This document shows, piece after piece, positions 20,410-31,463 of a stretch of 64,000 nucleotides of DNA (positions within the stretch are counted from its first letter, which is position 1; each line of letters starts with the position of its first letter). The position numbers were made by a program, and so were the translations under genes. The notes below the pieces were generated by a model that saw nothing but the letters and a program-made list of their open reading frames with translations, was not told the origin of the DNA and made no database searches. This DNA comes from Campanula takesimana (Eukaryota > Streptophyta > Magnoliopsida > Asterales > Campanulaceae): the NCBI GenBank assembly GCA_026119855.1, contig JAOWBW010001447.1, forward strand, positions 124,001 to 188,000. The letters are read 5' to 3'.

Positions 20410-22245
20410 GAATTTGTTTCTGCTCGCTTTTGTGTCTTTCTTTGTTCTATTGTAGCCTTTCTTCTCTAAGAATATGGTGGCAATGGGTTGAGGGGGAGTG
20501 TGGATTTCAGCTTCTCCATTTCCCACCCCTTCGCAATGGGTTGCCAATCCATCTCTTATAGTAAAAGATTGCACCCTTAGGACAGTACGTAAATAACTAA
20601 ATCAGTCAATTGAGGCTTGCTGATCACCCTTGTATAATGCTACATTGGACTCGATTAAAATTTTAAACTAACTGAAAAACCGAATTAATACAATAAGTCA
20701 AATAATAATGCATTGAAAACAAGATTAGATTGGATGAGGGTACTTTAGTGATCTTAATAGGTAAAATGGGTGCGTTAAGCGTAGGCTGGGTTATGCCTTC
20801 CTACCCACACCTCTTCTCACACTAAATTACCCCAACTCTAGTCCCTTATGGGCTGGGATATCCTTATTTGTGAACACAATCTACTTTATTGGCGACTCTT
20901 AATTCTTGTGCAGAGTTCTGACTAGACGCGAATAAGCTAAAGTGTTCTTTGTTTTGTATTTCAGTTGTCGCATATGTTTTTTTTACTCCATGAAGTTGTT
21001 TGTTTTGGTTCTAACTTTCTCCAGCAAAAACCCAACATGAAACTAGCTGAGAAGAACGGTAGGACAGCTGTGAAAAGTCCGCAACTGCAACCAGTGGTAA
21101 AACAGAAACCAGTAGCACATTGCCGTCATTATCTACACGGGCGATGCAAGGAGGTTGTATTATCACTCTATTTTTCTCTTTCCAGGATCCATGTTTTGAT
21201 TTTAGGTGTTTTTTCATGCATGGAATTGTGATGCTTTTCTAATGTTATAAAACGCGTACTTTTATGGCAGGGTGCACTGTGCAAATTTTCACATGATAGA
21301 ATTCCCTTGACAAAATCCAAGGTAGCGAAGGTGGCTCCTTTTCTGCTGTAAAAGCTAGAGGGCCGGATCTAGTTGCTTTAGCCCTGCTAGATAAATCAAG
21401 TTGTCTGAAACAATTCATTCTGAATGAGAAACTAGATGTAAAATCCTCTTCTATAACTCTATCGCCTTCCTTGTACAATTACATCCAAACCTTGTACGCT
21501 AGCACCCAAAGGGATGAGCTTCCTGAAGTTGTTGCTTGATAATGGCTCGATTCCCAAGGTAGATGGTATTGTGAAGGTCGGTCGTCATCAACTTTTTGGC
21601 ATTTGGCAAGAAACCGACGTTTCGAATTCCAGCTTGCCCGTTAAGAGGAATGATGATGGGATTGTTGAAAAGGCAGACTCATGTTTAAACAAGGATATTC
21701 CTTTCCTGCTGCTAAGCTTTGAGAAGAAGATGATCCTGACAAACACACCAATGTCATTGCAGCATTTGCCACCAAGTATGTGTCTGACGGTCAGTTTTCT
21801 GGTTCTTCTTCTGTTGTCGTAAGAGATTTGAATAAGGAAGTTAGAAATTCATCAAGTAGCAAGACGATTCCCCCCCCCCCCAGGATTTTCTTTTTTTTTC
21901 CCCCTCTTTTTTGTTTCCCTCTCCTCATTTTTACCAACCCAAGCTACAATTATAGGTCATGTTTAACTTTTTCAAGTTATATTATCTTCGTGCGCCAACC
22001 GGATTTTCCCTCTTTAGTTTTAGTTTGTTTGTCCGTTTGAATAAACTTTAGGTAATTAATTTAATTGTCTTAATGAAATTTAAAATTTATGATTGATACA
22101 ACCATATACATAACAATTACATTCTAACCCAGTCTTCAAAACCCCATCCCCCTAATAAAAAAAAAAAATCGATATTCTATTTCGAGTGTCACACCCAACA
22201 CTCAAAATTGTAAAATGTCGTATTTCGTACAAGACAAAGGAAGTA

Positions 22246-22530
22246 TACACTCCCTTCATCTCATTCGAAATAAGATGTTTTGTCATTTTGCGTATCCCAC
22301 CTAAAATCTGACATCACAAAATGAAAGTTTTTTTTTTTTTTTATTAATTGGACCCACTTGTCTTTCTCAGAACAAATTTTCATTTTTTATTCTCTACCTA
22401 CTTTCTCTCTCCTTCATACTCACAACACTACTTTTCAAACCACTTTTTACAATAAAAGACTATTATTCCTTAATTCATGAATTCATGTGTCAAGATCAAA
22501 AATTTTATTTTAAGTGAGAAGAAGGGAGTA
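22246..22530. mobile_element. Stowaway-like MITE
   Basis: Left TACACTCCCTTCATCTCATTCG and right TTTAAGTGAGAAGAAGGGAGTA are diverged inverted ends, with TA borders. Confidence 0.65.
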
Positions 22531-22719
22531 TATTAGTATAAGTATAAACTTTAAAACATGGATCAAGAAAATCACAGATTTTTTGTATGGAACAAATGCA
22601 ATATTTAAAAAAAAAATAAAAAAAAATCCTTACCGTGTAATCTAAAACTGAAATGAAGACTCATTTAAAATCACATATATTTTTTTTCACAAAACATTAG
22701 TAATAATCTACTTTTTAAT

Positions 22720-22931
22720 TAGAAAACTGTGTTTTTAAAATTTACGATAACATTTTTATAAATCGGAGAAACTTTTTTTAAAACGTATGGTGACATTTTT
22801 GTAAATAAGTGGATCTTTTGTTAAAAAAAAAAAAAACGCCGTTGTTTTTAAACGCGTGGTGATATTTTTTTTAAATAAGTGAAACGTTTATTAAAACAAA
22901 GGCTGACATTTTCGTAAATAATTGAGACTTA
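22720..22931. repeat. Degenerate ~60-bp tandem repeat
   Basis: About four imperfect copies of a unit built around GGTGACATTTTTGTAAATAAG (near 22745, 22790, 22857 and 22902). AT-rich with no coding signal. Confidence 0.6.
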
Positions 22932-22964
22932 TAAACAGACCAACACTCAATAACACATGCACTT

Positions 22965-23369
22965 AGGGCTGTAAACGAGTCGAGCCGAGCTAGCTCGTTT
23001 ACAACTTATCAAGCTCGCGCTTTTTTCGAGCTCGAGCTCACTTGTTTATTTGAACTCGAGTCGAATCGAGCTCGCGAGCTGTTTGTGAATAACTCGAGCC
23101 GATATCGAACGCGAGTTTTAACGAGCCGAGCTCAAGCTTAGGTTTTTTTTCTGTAAAAATTTGTTGTTAACGAGCTTATCGAGTCGAGTTCGAGCCAGTC
23201 AAAAACAAAAATTCAAGTTTAACGAGCTTATCGAGCCAAACTCAAATTTTTAACGAGCTAAACTAGTTGAACACGGTCGGCTTGATAACGAAGCGAGCTT
23301 GACAATCGGTTCGAGCTCGAGTCGAGTTACAACTCGAGCTCATTCGAGCTTGAATCGTATAACAACCCT
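22965..23369. mobile_element. hAT-like GAGCTCG-rich element, copy 1, perfect 8-bp TSD
   Basis: Ends AGGGCTGTAAACGAG and GTATAACAACCCT, flanked by ATGCACTT on both sides (22957-22964 and 23370-23377). The interior is dense in GAGCTCGAG and CGAGCCGA palindromic motifs, which create spurious Arg/Ser-rich frames. Confidence 0.85.
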
Positions 23370-23477
23370 ATGCACTTTACAAGCAAATTCAGTGGCGCTC
23401 TCTAACACCACCACTTTCCACTCTCACCACAAATTTTTAAAAAAGTTTTACTTATTTACTGAAATAGCACCGTACAT

Positions 23478-23985
23478 AGGGCTGTAAACGAGCCGAGTCG
23501 AGCTTTGGGGTGTCGAGCTCGAGCTCGTTTAAATATTATCAAGCTCGAGCTTTTATCGAGCTCGAGCTCGAGCCCACTTGCTTGTTCGAGCTCGAATCGA
23601 ATCGAGCTCGCGAGCTGCTCGCGAACAACTCGAGTCGATATCAAACTCGAGTTTTAACGAGCCGAGCTCGAGCTTAGACATTTTTTAAGAATAATATGGT
23701 CTTAACGAGCTTATCGAGTCGAATTCGAGCTTATCGAGCCGAGTTCGAGCAGTTCGAAAACAAAAATTCAATTTTAATGAGCTTATCGAGCCGAACTCGA
23801 GCTTTTAACGAGCTAAACGAGCCGAACACGGTCGGCTCGATAACAAAAACGAGCTTGACAATCGGTTCTAGCTCGAGCTAAACGAGCCGAACACGGTCGG
23901 CTCGATAACAAAACGGAGGGAGCAATTTTTTTTTTTTCAAATACTATATTCAATTTTAATTAGCTTATCGAGCCGAACTAGAGCT
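23478..23985. mobile_element. hAT-like GAGCTCG-rich element, copy 2, right end not found
   Basis: Starts AGGGCTGTAAACGAGCCGAGTCG like copy 1. It contains two copies of ACACGGTCGGCTCGATAACA (near 23827 and 23892) in tandem and fades near 23985 without a matching CAACCCT end. It is truncated or rearranged. Confidence 0.7.
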
Positions 23986-24502
23986 TTCATGGCGAGTTTT
24001 CAACCGGAGAAAAGCTCGAGCTTTCATAAGCGGCGCGTTTAAAAAGAAGTGGAGAAAGCCACCTTTTTGCTAATTAAGCGTCTCAATGGAGAGTTTTCAA
24101 CCGGAGCTTTTTGAAAATCTTGGCTAATTTTGGCCGCTCAAAATAATAGCGTCCAAATAGAAGCTCCGTTTTAAAAAAATCCCAGTTTTTAAAACTGTGC
24201 ACCAAACTAGCGGTAGTAGAAAGCGTTACATGATAAGAGATTAAGTAGGGCCCATGTAATACTTGGGAGCAAAGTATTGCTACAAATGGGAACACCATCA
24301 CTCTCCCTTCTCGACACATTTACAAACACCTTCACCGTACACCTCACTCCACACACCAACTCTATCTCTCTTCTCTTCCCTCCCCTCTCCGTTTCCGTAC
24401 TGAAAATTTCATATGAAAAGTGTGTCACTCCAATCTCCTTTTTCCAAATAATCTCACCCTTTTTTACCTACTAATTCATCAAATCAGTAATACCTTTAAC
24501 TC

Positions 24503-26356
24503 ATGGAACCTCAAATTTTTGATGGGTCGTCGAAATCTTCACCACTTGTGGAGTTTGATGAACACGCCGGAACCGGAAATGAAATTGCAGAAATCAAAGA
24601 TGAACGGAAACCCCTTGATACAGATTATCTGACTGGGAGTGGTGGTGGAGGTGCAATTGGAATCGTGGGTATCAAAGAAGAACCGATTTTAGTACTTGAT
24701 GATGAAGATGATTTTGTTGGTGTCGGCGGCGGCGGCGGTGGTTGTGGGCCTAGACCGATTGAGGGATTAAGAGATGGAGGGCCACCGCCGTTTTTGAAGA
24801 AGACGTTTGAGATGGTGGATGACCCGAAAACTGATTCAATCATATCATGGGGTGATTCGAATGCCAGTTTTGTTGTTTGGGATCCTCATAAGTTTTCTTC
24901 TGATCTTCTTCCTAAGAAATTTAAGCACAATAACTTCTCTAGCTTTGTGCGCCAACTCAACACTTATGTGAGTTTTTTTTTTAATATCTCTTCATTATTA
25001 TCAATTTTAAATTGGATAATTGTGTATTTAATTGTAAATTTAATTGTTTATTTCATTGTTTTCTTTCATCATATTATATTTCAACATACTGATTTGGTAT
25101 ATGCATGGTTAGTAGAATGAATTATTTAGGCTTTGCTTCTATAATTTGATTAACTAATTGTGTTTTGTTTGTGTGTGTGTTTATCTGTGCTTGATCTCAT
25201 ACTTGGAGAGTGTTTTAGAAGTGTAGAGAGGATTTTGTATGTATAAATGTTTTTAAGCTTTCAGTTATATTTCTCTGATCGCCTTAATCTATTCATCGGG
25301 TGCATAGCAATGCTTGTGCCTATTAGAATTAGAATGGGTAATATAGGAAGATCACCAAACTTCGTACCCTATTTTTAGTAAGACGACATTTATTTTGGGA
25401 CAAACGAATATGGAAAGTTAGACATTTATTCATTTATTCCGGGACAGAGAGGGAGTATTGTATGTTTTTCTAACTAGACTGCAACAATTTACTGGATTTC
25501 ATCTTATCTAGACTTATCTTTTTTGCATTTGAAATTTTATGATTATTGTATACGTGTTTCGATTGTGGTCTTGTTTGTTGATGATCTTAATGGGGTTTGT
25601 TTCTTGAAGAGGTTCAAGAAAATCGATGCAGACAAATGGGAATTTGCGAACGAAGGATTCCTGAGAGGGAAGAAGCATTTGCTGAAGGATATCAAGCGGA
25701 GGACAACCCCTCATTCACAAGTCATACCAAAACAAGGAGAACCACATAAGCCTACTACTGTTTGTCCCCCCAATCCCGAAATGGGGACGGAGATTGAGAA
25801 ACTAATAAACGAGAAGAACGCATTGCAACTTGAAATCCTTAAGCTTAAACAACAAATAGAAGACTCTGAGAATCATCTAGCTGCAATGAACGAGCGAGTG
25901 GAAAGAACAGAGTGGAGGCAGCAAAAGTTGATGATTTTCATGGCTAAAGCTTTCAGAAACCCCTTCTTTCTTCAGCTTATCCACAAACTAACCCTGAAAA
26001 AAGAATTGGGCTGTGGCCAAATCTCCAAAAAACGAAGATTAGAGGGTATTGATACTATATTTACAACTCAAAAGGAGCACGATCAAGAGGAGTTGTACAC
26101 TATTGAATCCGAAATACAGACACTATTTCCTTCAGATGATTCGGGAAGTCCAATTCTGGTCCAGAAGGGTAATCAAGAAGCTAGTCCGGATTACAATTCT
26201 GAGAATTACATACTGTGGGAGAAACTGATGGAAGATGATTTGATCATTGAGAACGAAGAAGAAGAAGAAGCAGAAAGAGAACTTAGAGGGGAAGAAATGC
26301 ATCATCAATCTGATATTTTCCTTCATGAATTGGAAGACTTGATCGGGAAGCCTTAG
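24503..26356 (+). CDS. Class A heat-stress transcription factor (exons 24503-24967 and 25610-26356)
   Basis: Binds heat-shock elements in the nucleus as a trimer and activates stress genes. The two exons join TAT/gtgagt to cttgaag/AGG to give 403 residues. DNA-binding domain about 94-188: GPPPFLKKTFEMVDDP, NNFSSFVRQLNTY just before the conserved intron site, and KWEFANEGFLRGKKHLL after it. The hydrophobic heptad oligomerization region HR-A/B (about 216-277) has the class A spacing. A basic nuclear signal KKRRL lies at 295-299, an AHA-like activator LWEKLMEDDLI at 357-367 and a leucine-rich export-like tail IFLHELEDLI near 391-400. The N-terminus has IKEEP and a Gly run (73-80); residues 369-388 are Glu-rich. 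This resembles HsfA2/A6/A7/A9 types, with the exact subclass unresolved. The intron site in the DNA-binding domain is typical. The gene looks intact. Confidence 0.93.
25380..25460. repeat. MITE right-end remnant in the Hsf intron
   Basis: CGACATTTATTTTGGGACA and ATTCCGGGACAGAGAGGGAGTA are two successive Stowaway-type right ends without matching left ends, inside the 642-bp intron. Confidence 0.55.
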
Positions 26357-26790
26357 ACTCTGACTTTGATCGGTATTGTCCTTTTAATTATCCATAACTT
26401 TTCAAATTGAAGGATTATAAACATTAACATTATATGTCAAGAATTTCCTCAAACTCATACTGATGCAAATTCTATTTTTTATGGCAGGGAGTAGGAGAGG
26501 TACGTAGTCGGGGAAGGTTTTGATAATCGGGGCGCATAGGTAAGAAATCGATGGTGTTGATCTGGTTCTTGTTTTGGGTTTCTTGACCTTCTTTCCATTT
26601 GGCTTATGATCGCGGGAGATTAGGGTTAAGAGGTTAGGATGGTTGTTCTTTAATTAATTAGTTAGGTAGGTACTTTCATGTTGCTGTGTATATTTTGTTG
26701 ATGATGGTGTTTGTATATAAGTTCAGGAGGTCCCTCTTGGGTACCTTCTTTTATTTTTGTTGACTGTGTGTTGGGCATTTGTTTTTGGTA
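26357..26790 (+). other. Probable 3' UTR of the Hsf gene, possibly spliced
   Basis: Follows the stop codon. GATCG/gtattg near 26373 and tttatggcag/GGAGTAGG near 26488 could be a 3' UTR intron. Inferred from splice-like motifs only. Confidence 0.35.
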
Positions 26791-27039
26791 GCAAGTAAAA
26801 GATGTTATGGGGAGATTTTGTGAACATTACTAGACATGGGGGTAGGGACATGCCTCAACCTAAAGTGCAAGGGGTCAAAAGAAAATGTAGTATTAGTTGA
26901 GGAAGGTGTATGCATGTGGGTGTACAGAATCTTGAAGTATGAGAATCTTAGACCAATTTTGTCATTTTCAAAATTATATTATTTAAATAAAAATATTAAA
27001 AATGTTTATAATATCTTTTTCTCTATAAATAGAGTCTAA

Positions 27040-27430
27040 TTTTGTAATATTTGACATAATTTTAATATTTTACTATTTAAAAATAATTTAAAAAAAAATA
27101 TTGTATAGTATATTTTACATGTGCGTAATGCTTTAAATATCGTAATTTGATGTTTATATATTAGTGTTTAATTTTCAAAGTTATACAATTAAGTAAAATA
27201 ATAAAATAAATAATAAATTATGTTTTATTTTAATGACTTTAATTAAAAAAGACATTTTAATTATTTCCATTATAATTTTATAACATTAAATAACTAATTA
27301 AAAAAAATTATGTGAACAAAAATTAGTTCACCACTACAGAATGTAAGCTGGCGTGAACGAAATTTCACTCACATGCCAGTTTCGTTCAAGTGGTGAACGA
27401 AAATTATTGTATCATTTGGCCGTCATTTTT
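27040..27430. other. AT-rich spacer
   Basis: Nothing recognizable apart from a small inverted match around 27338-27400 (AGTTCACCACTAC...CTGGCGTGAACG against CACATGCCAG...CAAGTGGTGAACG), perhaps a tiny MITE. Confidence 0.3.
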
Positions 27431-27432
27431 TA

Positions 27433-27705
27433 TACTCCCTCCGTTTCAAGGAAGTTGCAACATTTTGCCATTTAGGGTATTTCACAAAAGTTGCAACAAT
27501 CCAAAAATGGAACCTTTTTATACTTTTATAATCCTCCACCCATTCTCTCTCTTCCTTACAACCACTCATTATTCTCCACTCATTCTCTTTCCACCCCCAC
27601 TAATTATCTCTCTTCCTCTCTATCTTTCATTCTTAATATAATATTATATCCTTAATTTCTCAACACCAAAGTAAATGTTTCAACTTTTCTGGAACGGAGG
27701 GAGTA
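27433..27705. mobile_element. Stowaway-like MITE
   Basis: TACTCCCTCCGTTTCAAGGAAGTTGCAAC and, at the right, GTTTCAACTTTTCTGGAACGGAGGGAGTA, with TA borders. Confidence 0.85.
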
Positions 27706-27730
27706 TATTTTAGGGGTCATGAGAAAAGAA

Positions 27731-28002
27731 GTACCCCCCTGTTCATAACAACCATAATAATGTGTATAATTTTTTTAGAGTTTTATTGATAACATATTTT
27801 CTTTAATTTGAAATTTATATATTATTTTATTTAATGACACTCACTTGTCATACTCACAACTACTATTTACTATTATCTATACCTCACTTTCTTTTTCCTA
27901 CATCACTTTTCATACTCACAATAATTACTCACTACTATTTCCTTTTTAATTCTTGTGTAAATCTGAATTTGTCCACATTTTTATTGTTATGACGAATGGA
28001 GT
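27731..28002. mobile_element. Stowaway-like MITE (TAACAACCATAATAATG family)
   Basis: Left TACCCCCCTGTTCATAACAACC and right TTGTTATGACGAATGGAGTA are inverted. It abuts the next MITE at 28002. Confidence 0.65.
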
Positions 28003-28743
28003 ATACTCTCCCGTCCCTCTTTAATTTATAACATAACAATGAGCTCGGGCACATTATTTAAGAAAAAAAGGTTGAAAATATGATTTGTTGTGAGTGTAGA
28101 TAGTTGGGCAAGAGGGAAAAAATGGGGTATAAAATAGTAAGTGGGTAGTTGTTGTGTGTTGTGGTATAGACCCTCCAAACCAAACAGATCGCAAGAATAT
28201 AGTAATACGCAAACCTAACAAGCAAGAACGATAAAAAAAAGCAAAAACAATAAAGAGATACAAAGAATTGTTTACCCAGTTCGTCAATATTTTTGACTAC
28301 GTCTGGGGGCACTACCAAGCCAGGATCTTGCACTATAATATGTTAATTTGGAGTTACAATCAATTACGGGACGGAACCTTGCTTATAAACTAGAATGAGT
28401 CCAAAACCTAGACATAAAAAATAAACCCGAACAGACCCGAAAAATATCAATTGTCACGTCCAGGGGAGTTCGGCCGAACTCAACCCTTAACGCCCCCGAA
28501 CCCAAATTACGTTGGAATTCAGCCTTGGCCAAAATCACCTAGGTTCGGCCGAGTCATACTATGGGTTCGCCCGAACCCACCTTGGTTCGGCCGAGTGCCT
28601 ACCAGGGTTCGGCCTAATCCTTCCGATTTCGTCCTGGTTCGCCTTTTTCTCCTCTTTTCTTCTTTTCTGATCGCTGGTGTGCCGTTGAACTCTATTCCAC
28701 CATTGTGAGTGTGTTTGTAAATCAAAATGAGACAGAGAAAGTG
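28003..28743. mobile_element. Stowaway-like MITE split by a copia solo LTR
   Basis: Left part CTCTCCCGTCCCTCTTTAATTTATAAC (28006-28156) is followed by the solo LTR, then the remaining right part with a degraded end ATGAGACAGAGAAAGTG. The intact relative at 29418-29685 shows the original form. Confidence 0.6.
28157..28702 (-). mobile_element. Copia solo LTR with perfect 5-bp TSD
   Basis: Same family as the LTR at 3104-3557. Shared blocks include TTGTTTACCCAGTTCGTCAA, GACTACGTCTGGGGGCACTA and GGATCTTGCACTATAATATG. It is flanked by TTGTG on both sides (28152-28156 and 28703-28707) and has no internal sequence: the product of LTR-LTR recombination. Confidence 0.93.
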
Positions 28744-29217
28744 TTAGAGAATCATTATTTTTTAAAGAATAAAAAAAGCAAGTTGAATTCCACTCGCACT
28801 TGAATGGAAAAAATAAAGGTTGTTTTTTGTATTAATTACGAAAGTGAGATTATCTAAACATTGAGTATCATTTTGGGATGAATTTTGCGTCGGGTATAAA
28901 GTAGAATTCAGTGTATACTTAGAGGATAAATGTATTTTGACCTCAATATAAGTATTATCAATAATATTTTTTAAAATTTCATTAAGACAATGAAATTAAC
29001 TTAAAATCATTACTTAAAACTCTTTCGTACTAACGTAAAGAAAAAGTAATATATATTTACTCTTTTGTTTTAACGTACAAAAAAATACGACATCTATTCT
29101 GGAGAGTGGGAGGATTAAATTTAGAAGCAATTACAAACCTTTTTACTTGGAAATCATCTTTCATATGACAACAAGATCTAAAGTAAAATTTTTGAATCAT
29201 AGCTTTATAACTAGGTG

Positions 29218-30614
29218 CAGTGGCGTATCCAGGATTTTAGGCCAGGAGTCAAAATTTTGTATAACGAAAAAATTAAAAGCACACAAATAAAGACAATAAA
29301 ATTTAACAAAACATATAACCAAAAAATTTCCCTCGTCTTAGGTTATAAGAGGGTTTGGACAAGATGACAAATTGTCATCCCCGAGTTCGAAACTTTAGCT
29401 ACTTAAGCTATATCACTGCTCCCTCCGTCCCTCTTTAATTTATAAAAATTGTCATTTTGGTTGTTCCTCTTTAATCTCCAAAGTCTTAAAATAGAAATAT
29501 TTTAATATTTTTAAAATAATAGGACTCACTTGTCATACACACAACAACTATCCACTAACTATTTTCTATCCCAATTTCTCTCTCCTACCCAACATCTACA
29601 CTCACAACACATCACCTTTTTCACTTTTTCCTTAATTAATGTGCCAAACTCATTTCTTTTAAGTTAAAGAGGGACGGAGGGAGTATCTTTTAATTGTAGT
29701 CAGAATAATCATTTCTTGAAGTGAAATTCTCATGTAATTTTAAAAAAATAGTACATTCAGCTGCAAGTATAAAGTGTTATATGGAAAAGAAATGGCAGAA
29801 TATCATTTTTGATAAACTCAGTTTCATGAAACAAAATTCTCATGTAATTTAACAAAATTCTCATGTAACTTAAAAAATAGTACTTTCAAACAGAGTGTAT
29901 CTAAAATTGATAAATTCAATTTCTTCACTTTGACTGCATAATTCCCAACTACCTCCCAAGCAAAATTTTAGAGCTTAGATTAGTTTAACCTTATATAACT
30001 TCAAAATTTTGACTAATTATATTTTGATTACATGTATAAAGTTAAAAATGGAAAATCCCCTTCAAGGTTAGGAGTTTCAACTTCGAGTTGAATGAAGAGA
30101 AAATAACCGAAAAATCTTGGCGTTTTGTTGTTGGCAAACCCCTTTCAAGTTAATCAATGACTAAGAAATCAAGAAGAATAAAAAAGGGTTTCTAATTTCA
30201 AAACCCTAAATTAGGGTTTTAGTAATTTGCGGATTTGAGATTAGAATAGGAGGGAGAGATGATAGAGGGAGAGAATCATGTACCTGCACTTCGTCTTCAG
30301 CCACGCCAGAGGCCGGATGGACGTGGTACCCATTTGTTGGCGTCGTCGTCTTTGAGTTGCATATAGCAGCAGTAATGAATTGCGGCCGAATTGAGAGATG
30401 TGGTGTATTGTGTAATTGTCATTTGAGGTGATTATTCATATAAAATCCTTCTATATATACTTGGGGTTGAGTGTAAAATTTAAGGGGGGTCATGTGCAAT
30501 TATTTAGGGGGGTTAAATTAAAAATTGCTACTAGTTTTAAAGGGGTACAAGTGAATACATGGGAAAGTCAGGGGGGTCAATTGATCCCCCACCCACAACG
30601 TGGATCCGCCACTG
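29218..30614. mobile_element. hAT-like element (1.4 kb) with CAGTGGCG termini
   Basis: Starts CAGTGGCGTATCC and ends GGATCCGCCACTG, inverted. Flanks are ACTAGGTG (29210-29217) and ACTAAGTG (30615-30622), an 8-bp duplication with one mismatch. A MITE (29418-29685) is nested inside. No transposase frame is seen. It is a larger relative of 8374-8862. Confidence 0.82.
29418..29685. mobile_element. Stowaway-like MITE nested in the hAT-like element
   Basis: CTCCCTCCGTCCCTCTTTAATTTATA at the left and AGTTAAAGAGGGACGGAGGGAGTA at the right. Confidence 0.85.
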
Positions 30615-30622
30615 ACTAAGTG

Positions 30623-31463
30623 TATTAATTTTGTACAAAAACTGGGGTGACAATGTCTCACGGGGTAAGATGGATCCTATGGGTCATACCCGCCCGACAA
30701 CTCAGATCTGTGCCTGTCCAGTATGCTCGCTTCCCTAGCTTGCGGCATGTGTCGTGCATTTAAAGAAAAACTTTTAATAACTTTAAAATGATATAATTTG
30801 AGATTTTGAAGTCAATAGAATATCTTAAAATATCGTTGTGTTCGTCTCGACGAGAAGAATCAAACTAGATATGTCATGATATGGTTTTAAATTATTTTTG
30901 TAAAATCATGTGTTTTAACAAACAAAAAAGTTAAAGTGTTTGTCGCTTGAAATGTAATATTTTTTATGAAAAATGTAACAGTGTAATCTTGAAAACGTAA
31001 TCATTTTATTGTAAAATGTAACAGTAGTTTTGCAGAAATTTTTGAAGAGTTTGATATTTTTTATTTAGAGAAGTAATAATTGAAATGTAACAGACTATAT
31101 ATATGATTAAAATTTGTTATACAAATTAATGTAATAGTTTTTGTAGAGTAAATGTTACATTTTTTCTTTAAAATAAAGGAATAAGAATTCATGTATATAA
31201 TCAGTTGGATTTCAATTGTTACTTTTTCTTAAAAAAAATAAAACTATTTTATTTTATTTTTTTGTAAAAGTAATACTATGTTACATAACAGAAATTCAGT
31301 TGTTACATTCAACCTTTGTATTTGATAAATCATGAAGTGTTTTGCCAATATAAATTGAGCGTTAAATGTCACTTAATTTCTTTCTAAATTACCCACAACA
31401 AATAATACTCATAACTTCACTTGCGTCACTTTTGTTTTTAGAGCAACCATAATGTGATTGTTT
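30623..31463. other. Spacer without recognized gene
   Basis: Recurrent AATGTAACA/TGTTACAT motifs between 30950 and 31320 suggest an old AT-rich repeat. No coding signal was found. Confidence 0.35.

Larger units (their letters stand above)
17354..21870 (+). pseudogene. CCCH zinc-finger protein gene (C3H65/EMB1789-like), broken
   Basis: Plus-strand spliced gene remnant. Exon-like blocks: 17354-17737 (about 128 codons, ending AAG/gtatga), about 18812-19107 (Lys/Glu-rich, frame broken, ending AAAAG/gtatta), 21025-21153 and 21271-21321. The last two join across an intron to form one CCCH finger, C-x7-C-x5-C-x3-H (CRHYLHGRCKE + GALCKFSH), followed by DRIPLTKSK. In C3H65-type proteins further CCCH fingers follow; none is seen here. 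Downstream, 21322-21870 continues in shifting frames with two stops, then a C-terminal-like block (AAFATKYVSDGQFSG). An RNA-binding nuclear role is known for the family. This copy looks non-functional, although a spliced product cannot be excluded. Confidence 0.65.

Noticed and set aside
23299..23881. Ser/Arg/Glu-rich frames
   Set aside because: Created by GAGCTCG/CGAGCCGA repeats of the hAT-like elements.
24385..24425. Possible heat-shock element (GAAAATTTC...ATGAAAAG) before the Hsf gene
   Set aside because: The GAA/TTC spacing does not fit the nGAAnnTTCn rule.
26836..27039. 67-codon frame downstream of the Hsf gene
   Set aside because: AT-rich, no homology pattern, likely past the 3' end of the gene.
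28451..28725. Frames of 68-85 codons on both strands
   Set aside because: Lie across the solo LTR's GGTTCGGCCGA motifs; repeat artefact.
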